From Anagrus nilaparvatae (lineage: Eukaryota; Arthropoda; Insecta; Hymenoptera; Mymaridae): a stretch of 64,000 nucleotides of DNA. The stretch lies in the NCBI GenBank assembly GCA_022575985.1, contig JAKSXM010000107.1:682001-746000 (forward strand), read 5' to 3'. A program made the translations under genes and the position numbers. The notes under the pieces were generated by a model that did not search any database, had not been told where the DNA came from, and was given only the letters and a program-made list of their open reading frames with translations. Of the stretch, positions 21,251 to 32,682 are shown one piece after another. Numbering within the stretch: position 1 is the stretch's first letter; each line of letters starts with the position of its first letter.

Positions 21251-22926
21251 TTAAACAAAATTTTCAAATTTGATTAGCGTAAAGTATAAAATTTAACAAT
21301 ATCATATTTTTGTCTAACACAAATAGTTCAAAAATAACTGGAAAGTCAATTGAAATTCTGGTTGAACTTATTTTTTTATTCAAACTATTGCAAGACAAGA
21401 ACTTCAAAGAAAAATACTTTGAACACACGTTCTTTCTTTTACTGGATAAAGTCTCGAAAATTCTTCAAAAAAATTTTAATTTCGATCGATTTGATAAAAA
21501 TTATCTCGCTGTAATCGGCCAACTCAATATTTAACGACAAAAATCCGCAATAAACTGAAATTTTTTTATGTCCCGCAAGCAATATTTATTAGGAAATAAA
21601 CTCTTATCTCCGAAAAAACCAATATCGCGACATTCGATAAAGAACTTTTTAATCAAACAACGGATCTAAAAAAAAACGCTGCCAAGTGATTGGCACTATG
21701 GTTCCTCATTAACAATAGCAAAATATTTATAATGGTCTATTTTATCTAATAAAAATTATAATTTGAGATATCAGTATTTCATAAAAAAAAGTTAAATACC
21801 GTATTTTATAAGAAAAAAAATGTTGCTGTGATTTAATGTTTTTTATTTAACAAATTTTTAGAAAAAAATTTCAATAAACTAGGTATTACACTTAAAAAAA
21901 AAAAAATATTACAGATTTTTTAATTTTTTTGTTTTATTAATATTCAGAAAAAATTTTTGAAAAAATCCAGTATCAGATCCAAAAAATTGCTATGAATAAG
22001 CTTTCTAAAACTAGTACTCTCATAGAAATTAATTAGGTACTACGTCTGAACAAAAAAAAAATTTGGTATTCTTTGTATTTTTTTGTGAAAAAAATTTTGG
22101 GAAAAAAATTTTCAAAAAATTAATTATCAGATTTGAGATATCGAGTAAAAACCATACTTTCAAATATAAGTACTTTTATTGAAATAAATGAGGTATTGCA
22201 CCTAAATTAAAAAAAAAAAAAAAGTATTTTGAAATCTCTTGATGAAAAAATTTTTGAAAAAAAAATTAGATCTGAATTCCATAATGGTTGTTAAATACCA
22301 CCGATTGCAAAATTTTCAAATATTAGTACTTTCATGGAATTAAAGGAAGTATTACACTAAAAAAAAAAAAAAAATTTTTTAATTTTTTTTAATTTTTAAT
22401 TTTGAGAAAAAAATTTTGAAAAAATTAAGTTTCAGGTCCAAAAAATTACTATAAACAATATTTCTAAAACTAGTACTCTCATAGAAATCAATTAGGTACT
22501 ACATCCAAAAATAAAAAAAAAATTAAGTTTTTTTTGTATTTTTTGGCAACAAAAATTTTGAGAAAAAAATTTACAAAAAATTAAGTATCAGGTCCAAAAA
22601 AATGCTATAAACGATATTTCTAAAACTAGTACTTCAACAGAAATAAATTAAGTACTGCGTCCGTAAAGAAAAAAAAAATTGGTATTTTTTGTATTTTTTG
22701 GTGAAAAAAATTTTGAGAAAAAAATTTTCAAAAAATTAGTTATCAGATTCGAGATATCGAGTAAAAATCGTACTTTCAAATATAAGCACTTTCGTGGAAA
22801 TAAATGAGGTATTACATCCAAATTAAAAAAAAAAAAAAGTAGTTTGAGATTTTTTGATGAAAAAATTTTTGAAAAAAAAATTAGGTCTTAATTCCATAAT
22901 GGTTGTGAAATTTCACCGGTTACATA

Positions 22927-22928
<2 letters not shown>

Positions 22929-22964
<36 letters not shown>
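22929..22964. repeat. (AC)n microsatellite, left
   Basis: Uninterrupted AC dinucleotide run of about 17 units between TACATACGT and CATACAGACTTTTT. Confidence 0.95.
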
Positions 22965-22966
<2 letters not shown>

Positions 22967-25593
22967 GACTTTTTTTAAAAACCGGTTTTTCAGCTTCCTG
23001 AGGTCCCAAAACGTGCTTATATGCCAAAAAATCAAAAATCAAAATTGTTTATAGCATTTTTTTGGACCTGATACTTAATTTTTTCAAAATTTTTTTCTCA
23101 AATTTTTTGTCGCCAAAAAATACAAAAAACGCCAAAATTTTTTTTATTTTAGGACGTAATACTTAATTTTTTCCTATGAAAGTACGAATATCTAAAATTA
23201 TCGTTTGTAAAGGATTTCTCCATCTGATACGTAATTTTTCGAAATTTTTTTTTTTCAAAACTTTTTACATAAAAAAATTAAAAAAACACTATATTTTTTT
23301 TTCTTTTTGGATGTAGTACCTCATTTTTTTCCATAAAAGTACTGATATCTAGAAGTATCGTTTTTACTCTATATCTCAAATCTTATAATTTATTTTTGAA
23401 AATTTTTTTCTCAAAATTTTTTTCATCAAAAAATACAAAAAATACCAATTTTTTTTTTCTTTACGGACGCAGTACTTAATTTATTTCTGTGGAAGTACTA
23501 GTTTTAGAAATATCGTTTATAGCAATTTTTTGGACCTGATACTTAATTTTTTTAAAATTTTTTTCTCAAAATTTTTGTTGCCAAAAAATACAAAAAATGC
23601 CAAAATTTTTTTTATTTTAGGACGTAATATTTAATTTTTTTCTATGAAAGTACGAATATCTGAAAATATTGTAACCGGTGATATTTCACAAATAATTTCT
23701 AATAAATTTTATTTTGGAATTAAGACCTAATTTTTTTTTCCAAAATTTTTTCATAAAAAAATCTCAAACTATTTTTTTTTTTTTTTAATTTGGATGTAAT
23801 ACCTAATTTATTTCCATGAAAGTACTTATATTTGAAAGTACGATTTTTACTCGATATCTCGAATCTGATAACTAATTTTTTTTAAATTCTTTTCTCAAAA
23901 TTTTTTTCACCAAAAAATACAAAAAAAAACTTAATTTTTTTTTATTTTTGGATGTAGTACCTAATTGATTTCTATGACAGTACTAGTTTTAGAAATATCG
24001 TTTATAGTAATTTTGTGGACCTGAAACTTAATTTTTTCAAAATTTTTTTCTCAAAATTAAAAAATCAAAAAAATTAAAAAATCTGTAATATTTTTTTTTT
24101 TTTTAGTGTAATACTTCCTTTAATTCCATGAAAGTACTAATATTTGAAAATTTTGCAATCGGTGGTATTTAACAACCATTATGGAATTAAGATCTAATTT
24201 TTTTTTTCAAAAATTTTTTCATCAAGAGATTTCAAAATACTTTTTTTTTTTTTTAATTTAGGTGTAATATCTCATTTATTTCCATAAAAGTACTTATATT
24301 TGAATGTATGGTTTTTACTCGATATCTCAAATCTGATAATTAATTTTTTGAAAATTTTTTTCCCAAAATTTTTTTCACAAAAAAATACAAAGAATACCAA
24401 ATTTTTTTTTTGTATTTTTTGGTGAAAAAAATTTTGAGAAAAGAATTTAAAAAAAATTAGTTATCAGATTCGAGATATCGAGTAAAAATCGTACTTTCAA
24501 ATATAAGTACATTCATGGAAATAAATTAGGTATTACATCCAAATTAAAAAAAAAAAAAAATAGTTTGAGATTTTTTGATGAAAAAATTTTGGAAAAAAAA
24601 ATTAGGTCTTAATTCCAAAATAAAATTTATTAGACATTATTTGTGAAATATCACCGGTTACAATATTTTCAGATATTCGTACTTTCATAGAAAAAAATTA
24701 AGTATTACGTCCTAAAATAAAAAAAATTTTGGCATTTTTTGTATTTTTTGGCAACAAAAATTTTGAGAAAAAAATTTTAAAAAAATTAAGTATCAGGTCC
24801 AAAAAATTGCTATAAACGATATTTCTAAAACTAGTACTTCCACAGAAATAAATTAAGTACTGCGTCCGTAAAGAAAAAAAAAATTGGTATTTTTTGTATT
24901 TTTTGGTGAAAAAAATTTTGAGAAAAAAATTTTCAAAAATAAATTATAAGATTTGAGATATAGAGTAAAAACGATACTTCTAGATATCAGTACTTTTATG
25001 GAAAAAAATGAGGTACTACATCCAAAAAGAAAAAAAAATATAGTGTTTTTTTAATTTTTTTATGTAAAAAGTTTTGAAAAAAAAAAATTTCGAAAAATTA
25101 CGTATCAGATGGAGAAATCCTTTACAAACGATAATTTTAGATATTCGTACTTTCATAGGAAAAAATTAAGTATTACGTCCTAAAATAAAAAAAATTTTGG
25201 CGTTTTTTGTATTTTTTGGCGACAAAAATTTTGAGAAAAAAATTTTGAAAAAATTAAGTATCAGGTCCAAAAAAATGCTATAAACGATATTTCTAAAACT
25301 AGTACTTCCACAGAAATAAATTAAGTACTGCGTCCGTAAAGAAAAAAAAAATTGGTATTTTTTGTATTTTTTGGTGAAAAAAATTTTGAGAAAAAAATTT
25401 TCAAAAAATTAGTTATCAGATTCGAGATATCGAGTAAAAATCGTACTTTCAAATATAAGTACTTTCGTGGAAATAAATGAGGTATTACATCCAAATTAAA
25501 AAAAAAAAAAAGTAGTTTGAGATTTTTTGATGAAAAAATTTTTGAAAAAAAAATTAGGTCTTAATTCCATAATGGTTGTGAAATTTCACCGGT

Positions 25594-25603
<10 letters not shown>

Positions 25604-25656
<53 letters not shown>
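25604..25656. repeat. (AC)n microsatellite, right
   Basis: Same context as the left tract but longer, at about 26 units; the two sit in direct repeats and differ mainly in length. Confidence 0.95.
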
Positions 25657-25659
<3 letters not shown>

Positions 25660-25775
25660 GACTTTTTTTAAAAACCGGTTTTTTAGCTTCCTGAGGTCCC
25701 AAAACGTGCTTATATGCCAAAAAATCAAAAATCAAAATTTCATCTATCACAAAGGTTCCTCTATGAGGAACCAAT

Positions 25776-28364
25776 ATTTATTTACACGATGTAATAAAAA
25801 TTTAAGTACACAATACAAGACTCGATTAATGCTCGTAAATAAGACTTTGTAATTTTCAGTTTAATGTCTCCATCAGGAATACGCAAATACAATCTGTTGC
25901 GTGTAGGCGTTATCGATTCAAATGAAACTGATAAAAATACAAGTCATTTTTAACGATCGGGCTCAAACACATAAAAAAGTTTTTTTACTCTACAGCCCGT
26001 GGAAATAAATATCTGCTGTTAAACAAGCTCGAATGCTACTCGACTAAAGTACAAATTCAATGATTTAGGGCTACTTACCTTTTTGAATGACAGAATAATA
26101 CTTGGGTTACGCAAAGAAATAATTAGATTTTTTAATAATTCAAGCTTGTTATAATTTCGAGTACAACATCATTTATTTAGGAAAGTACTGAATTTTTCAT
26201 AACTTGACACATATTTTTAAAACTATTTGCTCCTCTCATAATTGCATTTTAATTATTAAACAAAAAGTTTTTAATTAACTCAGTAATTTTTTAAAATATT
26301 TACTTGCAGATATTCTAACTTTTGCACAATTTTTCGACAATTGTCGCATTAAAAATTTATGTTTCATTTGTTAAATACCAGACTACTCTTAAAGTAATTA
26401 AAATTTTAATTATTTAATTCTTTTTTTTAATTTAATTTAGTTTAATTTTTTTTTTAAATTTAATTTAGTTTAATTTTTTTAATTGCGATTCTGCAAGAAA
26501 TATTTTTTTGCACAGGAGAATGAGAGCATATTAGTAGAGCATATATTATTTTTGTTGTTTTACACTTGGAGGATGAAATTTTGAAAAAATAATCAATTTG
26601 GGGAAATTGTTTTTTCCAGTCTTTCAAAAATAATTTGAAATCTATATCTAACCTAATAAAGAAAAACTTTAATAAAATTTCCCGAGTTAGAATTCTACAA
26701 AATTTTAATCCAAAAAAGTGTGAAAAAATGGTACCCAAAATCTGCCCAGACCCCTAAAAATTATGTTATTCTAAATAAAAATTTTATTTTAAAAATTTTT
26801 GGCTTGAATATTTCGAACTCAATCCTAAATAGAATCAAAACTTCAAATATATTTCAGAGTTATCTTCGCCCCTATCCTCCCCCATACCATCCACTCTCCA
26901 AATTCAAGGTTAGCTGAGGTACGCTCCCTACACTACACTGTATATTCATAAGCGCATATTCCATGCTGCTGAAATGTATATATACAACCAGGTATACAAC
27001 AGGTAAAATTAAAAATACAAAGCCAGTTCCCTTTATTCCTCCTTATCTACTTTTTTAAAAAAGCAAAAAAATTTTTTTGAAAATACAAAAAATATAATTC
27101 CAATGCATAAAATTTGAAAATAAAAATTAAAAAGTTTAATTGTATAGATAAAACCATAGCAATTTTCCCACACAACACAAGTAAAATCGCTAAGAAAAAC
27201 AATAAAATGCACTCGAGCCATGAGTTGAGACCTTCAAATCTCAGAGCATAATTTAAAAAAATCGAATGCAGCACGCCATTTTAATGCAGCGCACGGTAAA
27301 GTATACGTACCTACCGTGATATCACATGACCTAGAAATGAATAAAGCAGAATATAGTCAGAAGAAGACGACCACAGCTGAGAGAGTTGCGTATTAAGCTT
27401 TTGGCTTATCGTTCTCTCTAGTTTTCATTTTCATTTTCTATTATTTTGATTGATTTTTTTCTTCTTAAAAATGTTATTTTTTATATTAATTTACGAATTT
27501 TGAAAATTCTAGTGTCTTTTAGTACAAATGTTGTTCTTACTGAACGAGCAAACGGGAACAAAGCGTTTCGCAATAGTGATTTCGCGATAATAAAGAGAAA
27601 ATGCTAAAAAGTTGATAGAATTATTTGACGTAAGTAAATAAAAATAAAATCAAAATGGTATTTTCAGTCTCATAAACACCAAAAAGCTCGTTTGTTACAG
27701 TTTTAGTGTGCCAAAAAAGTAGGTCAAATTTATAATGCAGTTTATACACTGTAGGGGAAACTGGGGTAAAATGTAACAGCTGACAAATGGATTTGTGTAC
27801 GAAAATTCAATTATTTATCTAAATTTAATTTAATTTATGTATATTAGACTGGGATTGAATTTAAAAATTTTTTTAAATTATTATGCTTCTTAGAAATGAA
27901 GAAAAAAAAAATCTAAAGTTACCATGTGTCAGCGAAAAATTGTGCATTCATCAGTATGTTTAAGAATAAAACTAACTTTATCGAAGACTAAAAAAAACAT
28001 TAAAATTATAATATCTCAATGGCCATAACTTGTATTTTTTAATCGAGTTTTAATTTATGTAACCGTTTTGTTTTGCATAATTCGAAAAACGTGCTTCTCG
28101 AGAGTTACTCATAAATCTAAATTCGTACTTTAAGTGTTTCCAAATAAAATCTCCATTAAAACGTTCGATATTTTAATTCCTTGGTTTTTTACATATACGT
28201 AAATAAATCCATTGATATTTTGGTATTTTTAATGAATTTTATCAATTTTAAAGGCCTGTAAAAATAGTAGCCAAAGAGTTTCTTTTAAATACGAAGCTTT
28301 TAGATAAACCAAAAGTCATTGAACCCTAACTTGTACAATAAATTAGTTTTATTTTTTTGTTACA
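25776..28364. other. Gene-free stretch before the zinc-finger-like gene
   Basis: No supportable coding region. A GC-elevated patch at about 27290-27430 with the palindrome GTGATATCAC is a candidate promoter or 5' exon area for the gene starting at 28379, since that gene's coding exon is preceded by a splice acceptor. Short frames at 26460-26917 and 27033-27274 have no features. Confidence 0.45.
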
Positions 28365-29442
28365 GAGATCTCGTAAGAATGCACTTATCTGACAAATGCT
28401 TCATTTGCAATAAGCCACTAAACAGTAAGTCCAAAAGCGAAATAGCCAAAGTAACTCGTGGGCTGAAAACCCTCCAAGACGTCAGCAAAGAGCGGAAAGA
28501 CGGGAACGAGCATTTTTTAAAACGCTTAAAATCGATAAACATTCACGTGAAATGCCGAATGAAGTACGTCAACAAGCAGAGGGGCAGATTTACTTACCAT
28601 GACTTCAAAGACGGAGTCAAACCAACCACTGGACCAGTTAATAATTCCTTGACACGTAGAAATAATTTTTTAGTACCGAAAGTTAGATTAACCAATTTAA
28701 AGAGACCTTCGACAGCATTCGATTTTCAGACAAATTGCTTCTTGTGCGCTGAGGAAGCGAGCCAAAATGTAAACAAGAAAAATCTATTGAAATCAGCTCA
28801 AAAAATTCACTTCGTCAACGATTTGTTCTTCAAAGAAAATCTCTTGGGCAGAATAGAAAAGAGTCAAGATTCTTGGGGCAAACAAATAAAATCTAGAATC
28901 GCTGCTGAAGACTTAATCGGCAAGAAAGCCAAGTATCATTCGGACTGCTTGAAAAAGTACTTTTCGATATGTGACGAGCGGGAGAACAGGGAAAAAAAAG
29001 AAAAACCTGTCAATTTGAGGACTTCGGAGTACATGAAGAAAATTTACGAGTTCATCGACCGAAGTGACGAGTATCATTTTTTACTGAGCGACCTCACCGC
29101 TGCAGTTGGTAATTACCAAGATGAATTTTTAATTAATAATTTTGTTCTAATTTGTTTATTTAATTTACAGACATTGACTGCGTGCCTCCGTCAGCGGAGA
29201 CGATAAAAAAGAAGCTCCAAGAAAGGTACGAGGACAGGGTTCACTTTTACAGTAAAAAGGGCGGAATCACGATGGTATTTTTCGACGACGTCGAATACAG
29301 TTCCCTTAGAAAAAAATGGTTAAAAAAGAACCGAGACGTCGAGGAAGAAGAAAAAAAAATACTGCGACACGCAGCAGCTGTTTTGAGACAGCGAATTCGC
29401 GCTCAAGAGAGTGTCAGTGAATTTTACTCTTTCTGTGATTAA
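28365..29442 (+). CDS. Two-exon protein with paired CxxC...HxxC zinc-finger-like motifs
   Basis: Coding exons 28379-29108 and 29171-29442; the 62-bp intron has donor GTTG|GTAATT and acceptor TTTACAG|AC, giving 333 residues. A pyrimidine-tract acceptor (TTTGTTACAG|AG) at 28364 implies an upstream non-coding exon. The Met at 28379 begins MHLSDKCFICN. Two similar modules are seen: CFIC (residues 7-10) with a later IHVKC, and NCFLC with a later KYHSDCLKKYF; each is a CxxC...HxxC pattern likely to bind zinc. The 'DLIGKKAKYHSDCLKKYF' wording occurs at the N-terminus of a widespread group of uncharacterised arthropod and cnidarian proteins, some transposon-associated. The C-terminus is lysine-rich and helical. 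An AATAAA signal lies near 29546. It may be a full short gene or a domesticated N-terminal piece of a larger element protein; function unknown. Confidence 0.65.
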
Positions 29443-29559
29443 AAATGTTAGACTAAAAATTTTAGTGAATGTTTACCGATGAAATGTTTATATGATGTTA
29501 ACCCTAATTGTAAATATTAATGTACATAGCAGAAACGTAGCCGAAATAAATTTAGCTTT

Positions 29560-32500
29560 ACAACGAGAGTTGTGTATTTTTTCTCCTCGTATTGAGTAAA
29601 AAATTGTAGGTTCAAGAAGCTCGGCATCATCAAGAAAGTTTAAATAAAATAAATGGGATAGGAAGAAGAGGAAAACCAGTCAGTTGGAAAGGAAAACCGG
29701 GAGACACTTTTGTAGGTTGTAAATACTCTTAGTTTTTTTTATAAATAAATAGTAAAAACTCAAAGGATGCAGAACGCTCGAACAAAAAGGTCAATATACC
29801 TCTTTCTTAGTAAAAAAATCATAAAAAAACGTCGAGTGCATTTATAAAAAAATTAAATTGTAAAAAACATTGAATTCGTATTATTATTATGATTTTTTAG
29901 ATGCTTTTCTCGGAATTGAAAATTTGTATTATTATTTTCGTTAATATAAGGCTAGAGATGCAATTATTCCTGCCGCAATTTCAATATTTTCCGATGTAAT
30001 ATCAATTTTTTATGCTATTAAACGGAATTTCCAAGCCTTCGTAAAAAATACTTTGTCTTCGGAATTAATCACTCTTATGGAGCGTTTCATTATACGTTTC
30101 ATGTCAATTTCAATCTTTAAAATTTATGTATTTTTTTCTCCTGTACCAGTGCATGCATGGTGAATTCAAAAGTAAGAATCGATTGCAACTTGAGTTTTTT
30201 GGTGTGCTAATTATAAATTATTTGGTATTTTTCTGGAAAATTGATATTTTAGTTTTTGCAACATTTTGGCCGTTCTTTTAATTTTTCGAGTACCCGTGAA
30301 AATTAATAAAAAATTATAAAACAAAGTTCCTCCAACTGAGTTTGGAACTCCGAAATATTTGAGAAATGCATTTTTTTCTCCAGATTGAAATCATTCTCAT
30401 TCTCTAAGCTTTAAACGAGCTTTAAAATTGACACGAAACCCCCCGCATAGAAATTAAGCGTATATAATGTACGAGTTCTCCGAAAGCTCTTAACAAAACG
30501 AATGCTGGTATTTTATTAGAGACGAATCAATCAATGACACTCGAAAAAAATATAAATCAAGCTAGCTGTTAGTATTTATCAAAAATAACTCAAAAATTTT
30601 ATATAAACAAAGGAAAATGTCATTTGATACTGACGGTCGTCAAGTAAACTGGCTAAGCGACGGTTTAATCAATAAACTCCATAAAAAGTTTTGTTTGTTA
30701 TTTTCCGTTTGGTAATTTACATGACGCATTAAAAACTAATATCAATTTCTCTCTAAATGACAGCAATTTATTTATGAATTTATTTATACTCCTCTAATAA
30801 CCATCATCACGATCGAAAATAATATTTCTTAGCGACGACGAGTTACACGCACGAAACTTTTTGATTACACTTTTTGTATTTTTCTTTCCCATTATAATTT
30901 TAATACGCACGTCTACCAAATATATTATTTGTGTTTTATCAAAGTATAACATTTCGAATAACAAAACCCAGACTCTTTTCGTGACTGGTGGTCTCTTTCT
31001 TGGATTCCTTTTTTTATTTTTCAAATTATTTTATTATTCTTTATATTTTTCGAGCTAATTTATCAATTTTCATACTGCGGCAGTTTCTTTAGAAAAATAT
31101 TATTCATGGGCTCTGAAGCTAAAAACCAGAAATTTCAAAAAATTTTAGCTGCCCGAACCCAGCATAATTTTCAGGCAAATTTAAAAAAATTCTTTTTTTC
31201 TGAATTATCCGCCAAAGTTTGAAAAAACGTGAAAAAAAAATGTTTCTGTTTCAGATTACCCGAGCAATAAAAAATGACAAAATAATAACAGAGAGTGGTG
31301 AGATTGTCCAGAATGTAATTTCGTTGATTCTGTCATTAAGATAAGTCGTTATTTTCTGGTTACGTGGATACAAAAAAGTGAGCTTTTATCAAGGATGTAA
31401 AATAATATTAAATTATGTGGTCAATAACGCGTTAGTTGACATTCCAAAAGTTTAATAATAATACCTGTTTAAAGTTAACGAACTATCATTGCAGATATTT
31501 TATGCACGATGACTCTCTTAAAAGTATAAAATTTCCGAAAAAAAAAAAAGAAAATGTTTCATTCGAGGCTGATAACGTGTAATTGATCTTGACACTCGTC
31601 TACATTGTTTTTAACCACAGAAATTCTTGTTATTTTATTTTAATTGCTGCTTTAACGCATATTTAAATGATATAATAAAGACTGTGATTTATGGACTGCT
31701 ATTTATCTAATAATTTTATGATCTTGTAATTAGAGACTCTCTTATTAACGATCGTGTAATTGTTAAATTGCAAATGCTGCCTTTATAGGCTGTAATACTC
31801 GGTTCTCGATTTAAATTAATTTTAATTACTAGAGCAATTAGCAGTTATTAATAAATGAATATTTTCAATTTATGATTTAACCTGCGTTTAAAATAAAACA
31901 GGAACAAAACCCAGAGCGAACAAAAAATAACTATTTTTTAAACAAGGAACAAAATATTGGTTTTGAACCCCATATACTTAGTCCGGTGATTTAAAACATT
32001 TTAAACATTTCTTGGACAAAAAAGCCTATTTTCTAACCTAGAGAGTTGGCTTTTTCGTTCATTATATGCAAAACTATGTTTTATATCACTAGACTAATTA
32101 TGGAGTTCAAAATCAATATTTTATTTCTTGTTTAAAAAATAGCTATTTTATTGTCCTGACCTCACTGACTGCAGATTCTATTTTTTCATAATATGCTGAT
32201 GCTACGGTTATATAATTGTGAATAGTTGTCTGTGAGGAAACATGATTAGTTGTATAAATCAATTTTTTCTTACACATGGTTCTTATAAAAATAGTATACC
32301 TAAAAATAAATCTCTGGTCCAAATTGGTAATTTTAGCTGAAAGTATTTAGGTACAATTTTTGATTTTTTTCACCTTGTTATTATTGCTTTGGGTGGAGCC
32401 TCGGTGGAGCCTATAATAATCTATCAAATCCTCTAATAATTAATGTCAGAGATATTATTTAATAAAATAGTATAAAAAAAATTGATTTACAATTAACAAG

Positions 32501-32609
32501 AAATTTTTATTTCAATGTTTTATTATTTTTGTAAAAAATTAATTGGATCAAAAATACTAGAAAAGAAAAAACAATTAAATGCAATTAAAAAAAAAAAAAA
32601 AAAAAAAAA
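29560..32609. other. Gene-free stretch
   Basis: AT-rich intergenic DNA between the zinc-finger-like gene and the tRNA gene. The overlapping frames at 30794-31058 on opposite strands have no recognisable protein. An A-run (32588-32609) directly precedes the tRNA on this strand and serves as its terminator on the other. Confidence 0.5.
32588..32609 (-). terminator. Pol III terminator of the tRNA-Lys gene
   Basis: A run of about 22 A on the plus strand, so T on the transcribed strand's RNA-like copy, directly at the 3' end of the tRNA. Far longer than the four or five T that suffice. Confidence 0.85.
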
Positions 32610-32682
32610 CGCCCAACGTGGGGCTCGAACCCACGACCCTGAGATTAAGAGTCTCATGCTCTACCGACTGAGCTAGCCGGGC
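32610..32682 (-). tRNA. tRNA-Lys (anticodon CTT)
   Basis: The 73-base minus-strand sequence begins GCCCGGCTAGCTCAGTCGGT and folds into a full cloverleaf: acceptor stem GCCCGGC/GTTGGGC with G.U allowed, D-arm with AGCTCAGTCGGTAGAGC, anticodon loop CTCTTAA (CTT), and T-arm GTGGGTTCGAGCCCCAC. A and B boxes are intact and there is no intron. A long T run follows at once on the minus strand as Pol III terminator. It matches the canonical metazoan tRNA-Lys(CTT) and should be functional. Confidence 0.98.

Larger units (their letters stand above)
15505..21270 (+). repeat. Tandem array: orphan gene plus conserved upstream module
   Basis: The region is built from repeated modules. An upstream module recurs at about 15505-15760, 16985-17165, 17375-17545, 18725-19010, 19690-19960 and 20150-20415. 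Shared marks are 'TCGCTAAAATACAAGACTTG', 'ATACTTTGGTTAAAAA' and 'CACTGCGAGTCGAGCGCTT'. Four of the six are followed by a copy of the orphan gene (three intact, one broken); the modules at about 16985 and 19690 are not. Open frames inside the modules (such as 15509-15760 and 19608-19955) do not keep the same frame between copies, so the module is treated as 5' non-coding or promoter DNA. Confidence 0.75.
21670..25775. repeat. Nested inverted and tandem satellite-like array
   Basis: About two dozen degenerate units of roughly 150-165 bases. Each has the skeleton 'TAGTACTTTCATAGAAAT', 'AGGTATTACATCC', an A-run, and 'TTTTGAGAAAAAAATTTT'. They are arranged in both orientations. 22590-23048 and 25260-25738 are near-identical direct repeats, each ending in an (AC)n tract and the block CCGGTTTTTCAGCTTCCTGA / CCGGTTTTTTAGCTTCCTGA. 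Between them 23046-23940 is the reverse complement of about 24400-25285, and 23940-24400 is the reverse complement of 22040-22530. The outer edges carry GGTTCCTCAT (about 21701) and ATGAGGAACC (about 25763). Reading frames inside it (22854-23054, 25586-25774) are artefacts. Confidence 0.85.

Noticed and set aside
22854..25774. ORFs with His-Thr or Cys-Val repeats
   Set aside because: Translations of the (AC)n microsatellites and A-runs of the satellite array.
21670..25775. CRISPR-like array
   Set aside because: Units are degenerate, adjacent and without unique spacers, and the genome is clearly eukaryotic.
30794..31058. Overlapping opposite-strand ORFs
   Set aside because: Complementary reading of the same AT-rich DNA, no conserved features.
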